A stretch of DNA of 8,777 bases from Acidobacteriota bacterium (GTDB lineage Bacteria; Acidobacteriota; Terriglobia; Bryobacterales; Bryobacteraceae). Positions within the stretch are counted from its first letter, which is position 1. The number at the start of each line of letters is the position of its first letter. The notes under the pieces are model-generated. The model searched no databases. It was given only the letters and a program-made list of their open reading frames with translations, and was not told the origin of the DNA. Position numbers and translations under genes: made by a program. The stretch spans positions 1-8,777 of the forward strand of contig CANIFK010000174.1 of assembly GCA_947466555.1 (NCBI GenBank). The letters are read 5' to 3'. Positions 1 through 6,240 of the stretch are shown here, piece after piece.

Positions 1-875
1 GCCACCACCGGCGTCTTCATCTGCGCCGATAGCGTCGGATACCCCGCCGTATCCTCCGGCGCCAGCGCGTCTTCCCACCACGCCAGATTCGGAATCTCGT
101 CCAACTGCGCCCCCACGTGCTGCGCCTCGCCCAGCTTATACGCGCCGAGGGAATCCACCATCACCTGCCCCTTGCCAACAATCGCGGCCGCCACCGTCCG
201 CACCCGCGCGATATCGTTCGTCCCCGGGCCTTTGCTCAGGCCCATCTTCACCACCTGAAACCCCTCCGCCACCGCCTTCTGCGCATTAGCAACAATGTCC
301 CCGCCAATCCCCGTATACGTCGCCGCCGTGTCCCGATATTTCCCGCCCAACAGCTGATACACCGGCACTCCCAACGACTTCCCCAGCAAGTCCCACAACG
401 CAATATCGGCCCCCGCAATGGCTTCGGTATAGAACCCGTTCGAATACCCCCGCGTCCGCTCCGTCGCGTACATCTTCTCCCACAACACTTCCACGTTCCG
501 CGCGTCCTGCCCCAATAAAACCGGGGCCAGCAGGTCCTGCACGATCGCCTGATGCACCCGCGGCGTCGACGGCGCGTGACACTCACCCCAACCCACCAAC
601 CCCTGGTCCGTCGTGATCTTCACCAGCACCCCCTGCTGGTATCCTGTAATCCGCGTCGGGCTCATATGGTCCAGGCGGTTCCACAGCCCCACCCCGCCCG
701 TCATCGCCCCCACCGGCGACATTTTCACAATCTCCCGCGACGCCTTCCCATCGTTCGGCGTCCGCACAATGAACGCCTCCACCTTCGTGATCTTCAGCGC
801 CGGCATCCCCTTGCGCCCCTGCGCCCGCAACGTCCCCGCCGCCACACCACCCAGAATCAGCTCTCTTCGATTCAT
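1..875 (-). CDS. Enolase-superfamily (mandelate racemase/muconate lactonizing-like) protein, C-terminus cut by window edge
   Basis: About 291 residues are visible; the family is usually near 380-420, so the last barrel strands lie beyond base 1. Enolase-superfamily enzymes abstract a proton alpha to a carboxylate with Mg2+ help, giving racemases, sugar-acid dehydratases or cycloisomerases. Seen: an RR plus hydrophobic N-terminus (MNRRELILGG, Tat-like), the N-terminal capping domain with GLVGWGE, then the family hallmark ALWDLLGKSLGVPVYQLLGG around residues 157-176. Barrel residues: K210 in VVKMG, metal ligand D241 in MVDSLG, metal ligand E268 in WWEDALAPED; the spacings fit the family. Oddities: the usual KxK reads K210-M-G212, the usual DxN reads DSL, and the common EEP after the second ligand is EDA. 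The start at 875 overlaps the upstream isomerase stop (ATGA) and has a good GGAGGT nine bases upstream. Specific substrate unknown; a sugar-acid dehydratase or cycloisomerase is the likely class. Confidence 0.9.
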   Translation of the reverse strand, partial: MNRRELILGGVAAGTLRAQGRKGMPALKITKVEAFIVRTPNDGKASREIVKMSPVGAMTGGVGLWNRLDHMSPTRITGYQQGVLVKITTDQGLVGWGECHAPSTPRVHQAIVQDLLAPVLLGQDARNVEVLWEKMYATERTRGYSNGFYTEAIAGADIALWDLLGKSLGVPVYQLLGGKYRDTAATYTGIGGDIVANAQKAVAEGFQVVKMGLSKGPGTNDIARVRTVAAAIVGKGQVMVDSLGAYKLGEAQHVGAQLDEIPNLAWWEDALAPEDTAGYPTLSAQMKTPVV

Positions 876-1726
876 AACTTCTTCACCTCCGCCAGCGTCT
901 CCATCACATCTTTCGAAGGGATGTACTCCATCCCCACATACCCACCATACCCACTCTCCCGGATCGCCCGGAAAACATTCCCAATGTGAATCTCCCCCGT
1001 CCCCGGCTCATGCCGCCCCGGCACATCGGCCACATGAATATGCCCAATATTCGCGACATTCTCGCGAATCGTCTCAATCAGATTCCCCTCCATAATCTGC
1101 ACATGGTACAGGTCATACAGAATCTGAAAATACGGGCTCCCCACCTCCCGCACCATCTGAAACGCCTCCGGCGTCCGGTCCAGAAAATACCGCGAATGGT
1201 TGTCGCCCTTCGGGTTCAACGGCTCAATCTTCGCCAGCGTGTTGATCACTTCCACAATCATCGTGACGCCATATTTCGCCACAATATCGTGCGCCCGTTT
1301 CAACCCCTCCACCATGCTCGCGTGCATCGCCTCCCGCGACATCTCCGGTACGCGAAACCCCGATAAAACCACCATTTTCTTCGTCTCAAACCGCACCGCC
1401 GCCTCGGCCGACGCCCGTATCTCCGCCAAAAATCCAGCCCGCTCCGCCGGATCACAAAGCCCCATCCCCACCGGGTTCACGCCCTTATTCCCCACCAGGC
1501 AGACACACTCCAACCCCAGCTTCCTCTGCAGCGGCACAATCACCCGCGCATCCGCCGCCCGCCAGTCGCCAAACTCATAGCCCTGATACCCCGCCGCCGC
1601 CACGCGCTCCAACTGCGCGGGAAGCGTCAGCCCCGGGAACAACGGCTCCACCCGGACCGACAACTTCATCTTCCCCGCCGCCGCGGCGCTCATCCACGGC
1701 AGCATCAACAAACCTCGGCGTAGCAT
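872..1726 (-). CDS. Hydroxypyruvate isomerase-like TIM-barrel sugar isomerase/epimerase
   Basis: A 284-residue protein of the xylose-isomerase-like TIM-barrel (AP_endonuc_2) fold, closest in motif pattern to hydroxypyruvate isomerase (Hyi, about 260 residues), which interconverts hydroxypyruvate and tartronate semialdehyde; related proteins epimerise ketoses. Seen: VEVIN (E159), YDLYHVQIMEGNL (D205, H208), GHIHVADVPGRHEPGTGEI (H229/H231, E240) and GMEY (E267), i.e. the Glu/Asp/His/Glu metal set. The N-terminus MLRRGLLMLPWMSAAAAG is twin-Arg plus hydrophobic, so export by Tat is plausible and would separate it from cytosolic Hyi. I chose ATG at 1726: the frame stays open to 1924, but that extension is basic, unlike the family, and would run 158 bases into the divergent cupin gene. 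It overlaps the enolase-like gene by four bases (ATGA), so the two are probably one transcript. No clear Shine-Dalgarno precedes the start. The exact substrate is uncertain. Confidence 0.9.
   Translation of the reverse strand: MLRRGLLMLPWMSAAAAGKMKLSVRVEPLFPGLTLPAQLERVAAAGYQGYEFGDWRAADARVIVPLQRKLGLECVCLVGNKGVNPVGMGLCDPAERAGFLAEIRASAEAAVRFETKKMVVLSGFRVPEMSREAMHASMVEGLKRAHDIVAKYGVTMIVEVINTLAKIEPLNPKGDNHSRYFLDRTPEAFQMVREVGSPYFQILYDLYHVQIMEGNLIETIRENVANIGHIHVADVPGRHEPGTGEIHIGNVFRAIRESGYGGYVGMEYIPSKDVMETLAEVKKL
885..890 (-). promoter_or_regulatory. Shine-Dalgarno GGAGGT for the enolase-superfamily gene
   Basis: On the minus strand GGAGGT ends nine bases before the ATG at 875. It lies inside the last codons of the isomerase gene, so the downstream gene can be translated both by coupling through the ATGA overlap and by independent initiation. 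It fixes 875 as the start. Confidence 0.65.
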
Positions 1727-1766
1727 CACGACTGGTATATCATAACGGCCAGGAATCCCCTGCAAA
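1727..1766. promoter_or_regulatory. Forty-base divergent intergenic region with an AT island
   Basis: The start codons of the minus-strand isomerase (1726) and the plus-strand cupin (1767) are only 40 bases apart. The one AT-rich patch, TATATCATAAC at 1736-1746, reads TATGAT on the minus strand (1744 to 1739), a good -10 hexamer, with a poor TTGCAG 15 bases upstream as a -35. On the plus strand the same patch reads TATCAT. If used as a -10 for the minus gene, its transcript would have a leader of only a few bases. Neither gene has a convincing ribosome-binding site: AGGA at 1751-1754 is 12 bases from the cupin ATG. Promoter assignment is inference. Confidence 0.35.
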
Positions 1767-2516
1767 ATGAAGCATCTCGCCCTCTTCGCTCTCGCCCTCG
1801 CCGCCCTCCAGGCGCAAAATATCCGCGTGGTCAAATTCTCCGAAAGTGACCCCTTCCGCATGGGCGAAGTCACCTCCCGCCGCATCATCCACCCCGGCAT
1901 CGGCGCCAAGAAAACCACGCTCAACCTCTCCGTCTCCCAGAACGGAGCCGAGTTCGCCCAGCACGTCCACGACTACTCCGACGACACGATTCTCGTCCTC
2001 AACGGCGAAGTCAATCTCCGCCAGGGCGACTCGCTCCACCTCTTCAAAACCGGCGAAGTCGCCTTCGTCCCCACCGGCCAGATCCACGGCACCATCACCG
2101 CCGGCACCGGCGACACCACGATGATCAGCTTCCAAAACCCGCCGGACTTGATCCTCTACACCGGCGCCCGCGATTCGAAGAAGGCCGGCAACGCACCGCC
2201 CAAAGGCGTCATCACTCCCGGCGCCGTCAAATACGTTCGTTTTGATAAGAAAAACGGCGAATTCACCAACTCCGCCCTCGGGTCCAACCGCGCCACCGGC
2301 TCCCGCCACCTCCTCAAAAAAGGCCAGAAATTCCAGACCGAAGTGAAGCCCGCCGGCGAACAAATCCTGTTCGTTTGGCGCGGCGCCATCACCGTCCACG
2401 ACGGCACAAAAACCTACACCGCCGGCGAACGCGACACCGTCTTCATCCAGGGCGAAACCAAGCTCAAGGTCACCGCCGACGCCCTCTCGGAAATCATCCA
2501 GGTCCAGGCCCCGTGA
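1767..2516 (+). CDS. Secreted bicupin protein
   Basis: A 249-residue protein with a Sec-type signal peptide (MKHLALFALALAALQAQ, cleavage likely near residue 17). Two cupin beta-barrels follow. The first (about 45-125) has the metal signature: H66 and H68 in EFAQHVHDYSDDTILVLNGEV and H107 in GEVAFVPTGQIHG. The second (about 178-247) keeps the fold pattern (QILFVWRGAITV, GERDTVFIQGE) but has no histidine at the ligand positions, so it is probably structural or a degenerate site. Cupins of this kind bind or isomerise small polar ligands, including sugars; the function of this one is not determined. Its stop TGA lies inside the GTG start of the next gene (GTGA), implying translational coupling with the oxidoreductase. 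Third codon positions are heavily C-ending. Confidence 0.88.
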   Translation: MKHLALFALALAALQAQNIRVVKFSESDPFRMGEVTSRRIIHPGIGAKKTTLNLSVSQNGAEFAQHVHDYSDDTILVLNGEVNLRQGDSLHLFKTGEVAFVPTGQIHGTITAGTGDTTMISFQNPPDLILYTGARDSKKAGNAPPKGVITPGAVKYVRFDKKNGEFTNSALGSNRATGSRHLLKKGQKFQTEVKPAGEQILFVWRGAITVHDGTKTYTAGERDTVFIQGETKLKVTADALSEIIQVQAP

Positions 2517-3535
2517 CACGTCGCGACTTCTCCGCCGCCCTCCTCGCCGCGGCCCCGGCCAAGCGAATCAAATGCGCCATGATCGGCACCGGCCACGGCC
2601 ACGCCCACAGCAAAATCCTGGCGCTCCAAAGCATGGCCGAATTCGAATTCATCGGCGTCGCCCGGCCCGATAAGGACGATCCCGCCATCGGACCGGCCTT
2701 CGCCAAAGTCCGCCCCCTCACCGTCTCCGAAATCCTGAACGACCCTTCCATCGAAATGGTCGCCCTCGAATTCGCCGACGCCGCCCAAAACCTGAAGTAC
2801 GCGCAAGAATGCATCTACGCCGAAAAGTGGCTCCATCTCGACAAGCCCCCCGGCGCCAATCTCAACGGCCTCAAAAAACTCCTGAACGACGCCCGCATCC
2901 GTAACCGCCACGTCCAAATGGGCTACCAGTGGCGCTACCACGCCGGCATCGAAGCCGCCATGGAAGCCGCCCGCAAAGGCTGGCTCGGCGAAGTCCACCG
3001 CTTCCGCGCGTCCATCGAGAAGGCGATCCTCGCCGAGGAACGCCACCACCTCGCCAAATACAAAGGCGGCATGATGTTCTCCGAAGGCTGCCACCTGATC
3101 GACCGCGCCACCACCCTCCTCGGCAGGCCCACCCGCGTCACCGGCTTCATCCGCCACCACGCCCCTAATAACGACGGCCTGGCCGATAACAACCTCACCG
3201 TCCTCGAATACCCAACCGCCCTCGCCGAAATTTCGATGGGCGGTTTCGACCCCCACGGCAACCAGCACCGCTACGTCGAAATCATCGGCACCAACGGCAG
3301 CGCGAAGGCCTCCCCCTTCAACCCCGTCGGCCTCACCGTCACCCTCAAAGACCCCGCCGGCCCCTACAAAAAGGGCGAACAATCCCTGGTCCCGCCAGAC
3401 CCTCCCGGCCTCCCCTACACTCCCGATTTCCGCATCCTCGCCGACATCATGCGCAACGGCGCCAAGCCCGACTACACCGCCCAACACGACCTCATGACCC
3501 ACGAAGTTCTCCTCACCGCCTGCGATATGCTCTAA
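2513..3535 (+). CDS. Gfo/Idh/MocA-family oxidoreductase (first copy)
   Basis: A 340-residue NAD(P)-dependent sugar oxidoreductase. I chose GTG at 2513, overlapping the cupin TGA by four bases; it gives a compact Tat-like start (RR at residues 3-4 in TRRDFSAALLAAA) directly before the Rossmann strand. The frame is open back to 2375, but that extension lies entirely inside the cupin gene. Seen: dinucleotide loop MIGTGHGHAHSK (G25, G27, G29), the catalytic-lysine motif as LHLDKPPG (K111, P112; the usual EKP has become DKP), and in the C-terminal domain KGGMMFSEGCHLIDRATTLLG with H194 and D197 as candidate catalytic residues. Length is normal for the family. It sits eight bases before a second member of the same family, so both probably act in one pathway on related substrates. 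Substrate unknown; exported members of this family oxidise or reduce sugar hydroxyls with bound cofactor. Confidence 0.92.
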   Translation: MTRRDFSAALLAAAPAKRIKCAMIGTGHGHAHSKILALQSMAEFEFIGVARPDKDDPAIGPAFAKVRPLTVSEILNDPSIEMVALEFADAAQNLKYAQECIYAEKWLHLDKPPGANLNGLKKLLNDARIRNRHVQMGYQWRYHAGIEAAMEAARKGWLGEVHRFRASIEKAILAEERHHLAKYKGGMMFSEGCHLIDRATTLLGRPTRVTGFIRHHAPNNDGLADNNLTVLEYPTALAEISMGGFDPHGNQHRYVEIIGTNGSAKASPFNPVGLTVTLKDPAGPYKKGEQSLVPPDPPGLPYTPDFRILADIMRNGAKPDYTAQHDLMTHEVLLTACDML

Positions 3536-3542
3536 GTCAGCC

Positions 3543-4664
3543 ATGCCCAATTTCTCCCGTCGCAACGTCGTCCAAGCCGCCGCTCTCGTCCCCTTCCAAG
3601 CCATCAATTCCAGCGCCCAAAACAGCGCCATCAAGGTCGGCGTCATCGGCGCCGGCAACCGCGGCGCCTTCACTGGCTCGCTCATCGCCAAGGATCCGCG
3701 CGTCAAAGTCACCGCCATCTGCGATGTCGTGCCGGAGGCCCTCGCCGCCGCAAAGAAACGCATCGGCAACCCCGAAGCCAAAGAGTACAAGGACTTCCGC
3801 GAAGTCCTCGCCAGCGACGTCGACGCCGTCATGATCTCCACCCCCGTCTACCTCCACCCGGAGCACTTTGAGGCGGCGGTCAAATCCGGCAAGCACATCT
3901 ACATGGAGAAGCCCGCCGGCGTCGACGTTGCCGGCTGCAAACGCGTCATGCGCGCGGCCGATAGCGCCAGCCGCAAGCAGAACATCACCTTCGGCTTCCA
4001 ACAGCGCTACGGCGGCGTGTACGTCAAGGCAAAGCAGTTCCTGGAGTCGGGCGCCATCGGCAAGATCCGCGAAGTCCACGGCGAGTTCCTGAAGTTCGCC
4101 CTCAAAGGCGACGAACCGGTCATGCCCCCACCCCGCAACGAGAAGGAAAAGCTGGAGCAGTGGAAACTCTGGCGCGCCACCTTCGGCGAAGTCATCGTCG
4201 AAACCTACGTGCACAACCTGGACGCCATCAACTGGTTCCTCGGCGCCCATCCGCTCAAGGCCATCGGCACCGGCGGCCGCACCGTCGAAAAGCGTGGCGA
4301 TCTCCTCGATCACCTCTCCGTCACCTACGACTATCCCGACAAGGTCCAAATGACTTTCGTCGGCTCGCAGATGACGCCCAAGTATTTCCGCTCCAACCGA
4401 GAACGCTACATCGGCGACAACGGCTTCGTCGAAACCGCCCGTGAATACTGGACCTACAACACCGGCGGCGGCCCCGTCACCGAAAAGGCCGGCCACGAAA
4501 TCACCATCGACGCCCTGGCCAACTTCGTCAACAACGTCACCAGCGGCAAGCCCGAAAACGTCGGCGTCCGCGCCGCCGAAAGCACCCTCACCAGCATCCT
4601 CGGCCAGATGGCCATCGACAAAAAACGCGAAGTCACCTGGGACGAAATGATGCGCAGCGCCTGA
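3543..4664 (+). CDS. Gfo/Idh/MocA-family oxidoreductase (second copy)
   Basis: A 373-residue protein. The N-terminus MPNFSRRNVVQAAALVPFQA is a Tat-type signal (RR at 6-7, hydrophobic h-region). The Rossmann domain has GVIGAGNRG (G36, G38, G41), ICDVVPEAL for the cofactor ribose, and a canonical MEKPAG (E122, K123, P124). The C-terminal domain has VETYVHNLDAINWFLG, with H224, N225 and D227 likely forming the substrate site, and ends in REVTWDEMMRSA, a common tail for this family. It differs clearly from the upstream copy (EKP versus DKP; different C-terminal motif), so they are diverged paralogues. The ATG is eight bases after the previous stop; no strong ribosome-binding site is seen, so coupling is likely. 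The 3' end carries one arm of a 14-bp direct repeat, and a diverged copy of its last 12 codons occurs at 6361-6396. Substrate not deducible. Confidence 0.93.
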   Translation: MPNFSRRNVVQAAALVPFQAINSSAQNSAIKVGVIGAGNRGAFTGSLIAKDPRVKVTAICDVVPEALAAAKKRIGNPEAKEYKDFREVLASDVDAVMISTPVYLHPEHFEAAVKSGKHIYMEKPAGVDVAGCKRVMRAADSASRKQNITFGFQQRYGGVYVKAKQFLESGAIGKIREVHGEFLKFALKGDEPVMPPPRNEKEKLEQWKLWRATFGEVIVETYVHNLDAINWFLGAHPLKAIGTGGRTVEKRGDLLDHLSVTYDYPDKVQMTFVGSQMTPKYFRSNRERYIGDNGFVETAREYWTYNTGGGPVTEKAGHEITIDALANFVNNVTSGKPENVGVRAAESTLTSILGQMAIDKKREVTWDEMMRSA

Positions 4665-4666
4665 CC
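4653..4666 (+). repeat. 14-bp direct repeat, left copy (CGCAGCGCCTGACC)
   Basis: This copy spans the last three sense codons (Arg-Ser-Ala) and stop of the second oxidoreductase plus two bases. The identical 14 bases recur at 4767-4780, 114 bases away. The looser upstream match (AAATG followed by a few bases, then the repeat) is present at both. Confidence 0.85.
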
Positions 4667-4694
4667 GTAGCGCGGGCCGGTTCGCCCCAAGCCC

Positions 4695-4753
4695 GGGGAC
4701 ACTCTGATCCCCAGTCCGACAGCTCACCCCTGTCCGAAGCGAAGAGTGTCCCC
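4695..4753. repeat. Intergenic inverted repeat GGGGACACTCT ... AGAGTGTCCCC
   Basis: Eleven bases at 4695-4705 are the exact reverse complement of 4743-4753, enclosing a 37-base loop. A shorter alternative hairpin pairs GGGGA (4695-4699) with TCCCC (4708-4712). No T-run follows on either strand, so it is not a classic intrinsic terminator, though it could slow transcription or protect the 3' end of the upstream mRNA. The GGGGACA/TGTCCCC arms resemble REP-type elements mobilised by RAYT transposases; that resemblance is inference, and no RAYT gene is in the window. Confidence 0.7.
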
Positions 4754-4766
4754 CGCCCGCAAATGT

Positions 4767-4780
4767 CGCAGCGCCTGACC
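4767..4780 (+). repeat. 14-bp direct repeat, right copy (CGCAGCGCCTGACC)
   Basis: Exact duplicate of 4653-4666, including the Arg-Ser-Ala-stop codons of the upstream gene, now in non-coding DNA. Together the two copies bracket the inverted-repeat element, as a target-site duplication or short tandem duplication would. Confidence 0.85.
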
Positions 4781-4784
4781 CATC

Positions 4785-4827
4785 TCACGACCCTCGTTTC
4801 GCGTTCCCAGTTACGAGGTATTCGTGA
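4785..4827 (+). promoter_or_regulatory. Hairpin burying the Shine-Dalgarno and GTG start of the ankyrin/haem gene
   Basis: TCACGA at 4785-4790 is complementary to TCGTGA at 4822-4827, which contains the GTG start. CCTCGT at 4792-4797 is complementary to ACGAGG at 4813-4818, which contains the GAGG ribosome-binding core. The two 6-bp stems stack across a small 1x3 internal loop with a 15-base apical loop (4798-4812). In the mRNA this would hide both initiation elements. A role in conditional translation (temperature, ligand, protein or upstream ribosome) is inference; the complementarity itself is exact. Confidence 0.55.
4815..4819 (+). promoter_or_regulatory. Shine-Dalgarno GAGGT for the ankyrin/haem/toroid gene
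   Basis: GAGGT lies four bases before GTG at 4824. No ATG occurs in frame before the middle of the first ankyrin repeat, so this site decides the GTG start and keeps the signal peptide. It is part of the right arm of the inner stem described at 4785-4827. Confidence 0.6.
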
Positions 4828-6227
4828 CCTATAAAACCATATCCAAACTTGGCGCCTGCGTCGCCATTGCCGCGGCCCTGTCCGCGCAGATCCCCGATTT
4901 CAAGCCCTCCACGCCGCTGCTCAAAGCGGCTCTCACCAACGATGCCCCGGCGATGAGCAATCTCCTCACCGCCGGCGCCAACCCCAACGCGGACCGCTTC
5001 TTCGGCATGCCCGCCCTCACGCTCGCCGTCATCAACACCAACACCTCCATGGCCAAGGCGCTCCTCGCCCACGGAGCCGACCCCGCCGCCCCCGATGCCA
5101 GCGGCAACACAGCCCTCATGTGGAGCGTCGGCACCGACACGCCCAACCGCGAAATCATGGAGCTCCTGCTCGCCAAAGGCGCCGGTGCCAACACCAAAAA
5201 CAACGCCGGCGAATCGGCCCTCACCTGGGCCATCCGCCGCGGCAACATGCCCGCCGTCGCCCGCCTCAAAATGGCCGGCGCCAGCAACGAAGCCGCCGTC
5301 CGCAAAGCCGCCGAAAGCGCCATCGCCCTCCTGCAAAAGAGCGGCCCGCAGTTCGTCAAGGTCTCCGGCTGCGCCTCGTGCCACCATCAGTCCCTGCCGC
5401 AGATGTTGAACGGCGTCGCCCGCAAACGCGGCCTCGCCATCGATGAACCCGCCGCCGCCCAACAATTGAAAGCCGTCATGGCCATGTTCCGCCCCATCCG
5501 CGAACAACTCGCCGATGGCTCCATCACCCTTCCCAATCCCCCTATCAGCGTCAGCTACGCCCTCCTCGGCCTCGCCGCCGAAGGCCACGCGCCCGACGAA
5601 ACCACCGCCGCCATGGCCGCCGCCATCGTCCGCACCCAACGGGCCGATGGCAGCTTCCCGGTCCTGCCCTTCCGCGCCCCGCTCGAAGCCAGCACCGTCA
5701 CCGGCACCGCCTTCAGCCTCCGCGCCCTGCAGCTCTTCGCCCCCAGCGCCGGCCCGCAAATCGCCCAGGCCCGCCAGTGGCTCGCCCAGGCCAAACCGGC
5801 CACCAATGAGGATCATGCCATGCGCCTCCTGGGCCTCTATTGGGCCAACGCCCCCAAGGAGCAAATCGACATGGCCGCCTCCGCCCTCTTCGCCGCCCAA
5901 CGCGCCGGCGGCGGTTGGGCCCAGTTGAACAACCTCGAACCGGACGCCTACGCCACCGGCCAGGCGCTGACGGCCCTGCAGCTCACCGGCCGCGCCGCCG
6001 CCAATCCGGCCGCCCTGGAAAACGGCATCGCCTATCTCCTCCGCACCCAGCTGGCCGATGGCTCCTGGCTCGTCCGCACCCGCAGCAACCCCTTCCAACC
6101 CCTGAAGGAAAGCGGCTTCCCCCACGGACGCGATCAGTGGATCTCCGCCTCCGCCACCAGCTGGGCCGGCATGGCCCTCGCCCTCTCTCTGCCCGCAACC
6201 CCCGCGGCGGAAACCGAAGGCAACTAA
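4824..6227 (+). CDS. Exported ankyrin - mono-haem (CxxCH) - squalene-cyclase-like toroid fusion protein
   Basis: A 467-residue protein from a GTG start. Order seen: signal peptide (residues 1-22, ending AALSAQ); about four ankyrin repeats at 28-155 (e.g. LLTAGANPNADRFFGMPALTLAV, LLAHGADPAAPDASGNTALMW); a single c-type haem motif C183-A-S-C186-H187 followed by HQSLPQ; then an alpha/alpha-toroid of the squalene cyclase/prenyltransferase type at about 240-457, with QW-like repeats QRADGSFPVLP, QRAGGGWAQL and QLADGSWLV and the segment EPDAYATGQALTALQ. The DxDD acid of hopene cyclases is not visible, so cyclase activity is unlikely; the toroid may be a ligand or protein binding scaffold. The haem motif needs periplasmic maturation, which agrees with the signal peptide. 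It may pass electrons for the upstream exported oxidoreductases; that link is inference from position only. C-ending third positions match the upstream plus-strand genes. Confidence 0.88.
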   Translation: MTYKTISKLGACVAIAAALSAQIPDFKPSTPLLKAALTNDAPAMSNLLTAGANPNADRFFGMPALTLAVINTNTSMAKALLAHGADPAAPDASGNTALMWSVGTDTPNREIMELLLAKGAGANTKNNAGESALTWAIRRGNMPAVARLKMAGASNEAAVRKAAESAIALLQKSGPQFVKVSGCASCHHQSLPQMLNGVARKRGLAIDEPAAAQQLKAVMAMFRPIREQLADGSITLPNPPISVSYALLGLAAEGHAPDETTAAMAAAIVRTQRADGSFPVLPFRAPLEASTVTGTAFSLRALQLFAPSAGPQIAQARQWLAQAKPATNEDHAMRLLGLYWANAPKEQIDMAASALFAAQRAGGGWAQLNNLEPDAYATGQALTALQLTGRAAANPAALENGIAYLLRTQLADGSWLVRTRSNPFQPLKESGFPHGRDQWISASATSWAGMALALSLPATPAAETEGN

Positions 6228-6240
6228 CCCGCGCCAAAAT

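Noticed and set aside
1727..1924. Upstream extension of the isomerase frame to an ATG at 1924 (66 extra residues)
   Set aside because: It would lie on the opposite strand of the cupin gene, is basic and unlike the family, and puts the Tat-like N-terminus at 1726 in the middle of the protein.
2375..2512. Upstream extension of the first Gfo/Idh/MocA gene to 2375
   Set aside because: It is wholly inside the cupin coding region, is Arg/His-rich low-complexity sequence, and the GTG at 2513 gives a proper signal and family length.
2414..3841. Long open frame on the minus strand opposite the first oxidoreductase
   Set aside because: Its composition is repetitive Gly/Val/Asp/Phe/Glu, as expected from reading C-ending codons backwards; no motif is seen, and the plus strand holds a clear gene.
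3537..4727. Long open frame on the minus strand opposite the second oxidoreductase
   Set aside because: Same compositional shadow; it also contains no recognisable domain.
4695..4753. Inverted repeat as a classic intrinsic terminator
   Set aside because: The loop is 37 bases and no T-run follows on either strand.
4842..4859. LGAC at residues 9-12 of the ankyrin/haem protein as a lipoprotein box
   Set aside because: Too near the N-terminus, with no hydrophobic stretch before it; the hydrophobic run comes after the Cys, fitting an ordinary signal peptide.
4785..6125. Long Gly/Ala-rich open frame on the minus strand opposite the ankyrin/haem gene
   Set aside because: Shadow of GC-rich codons; the plus-strand protein has a signal peptide, ankyrin repeats, CxxCH and QW motifs.
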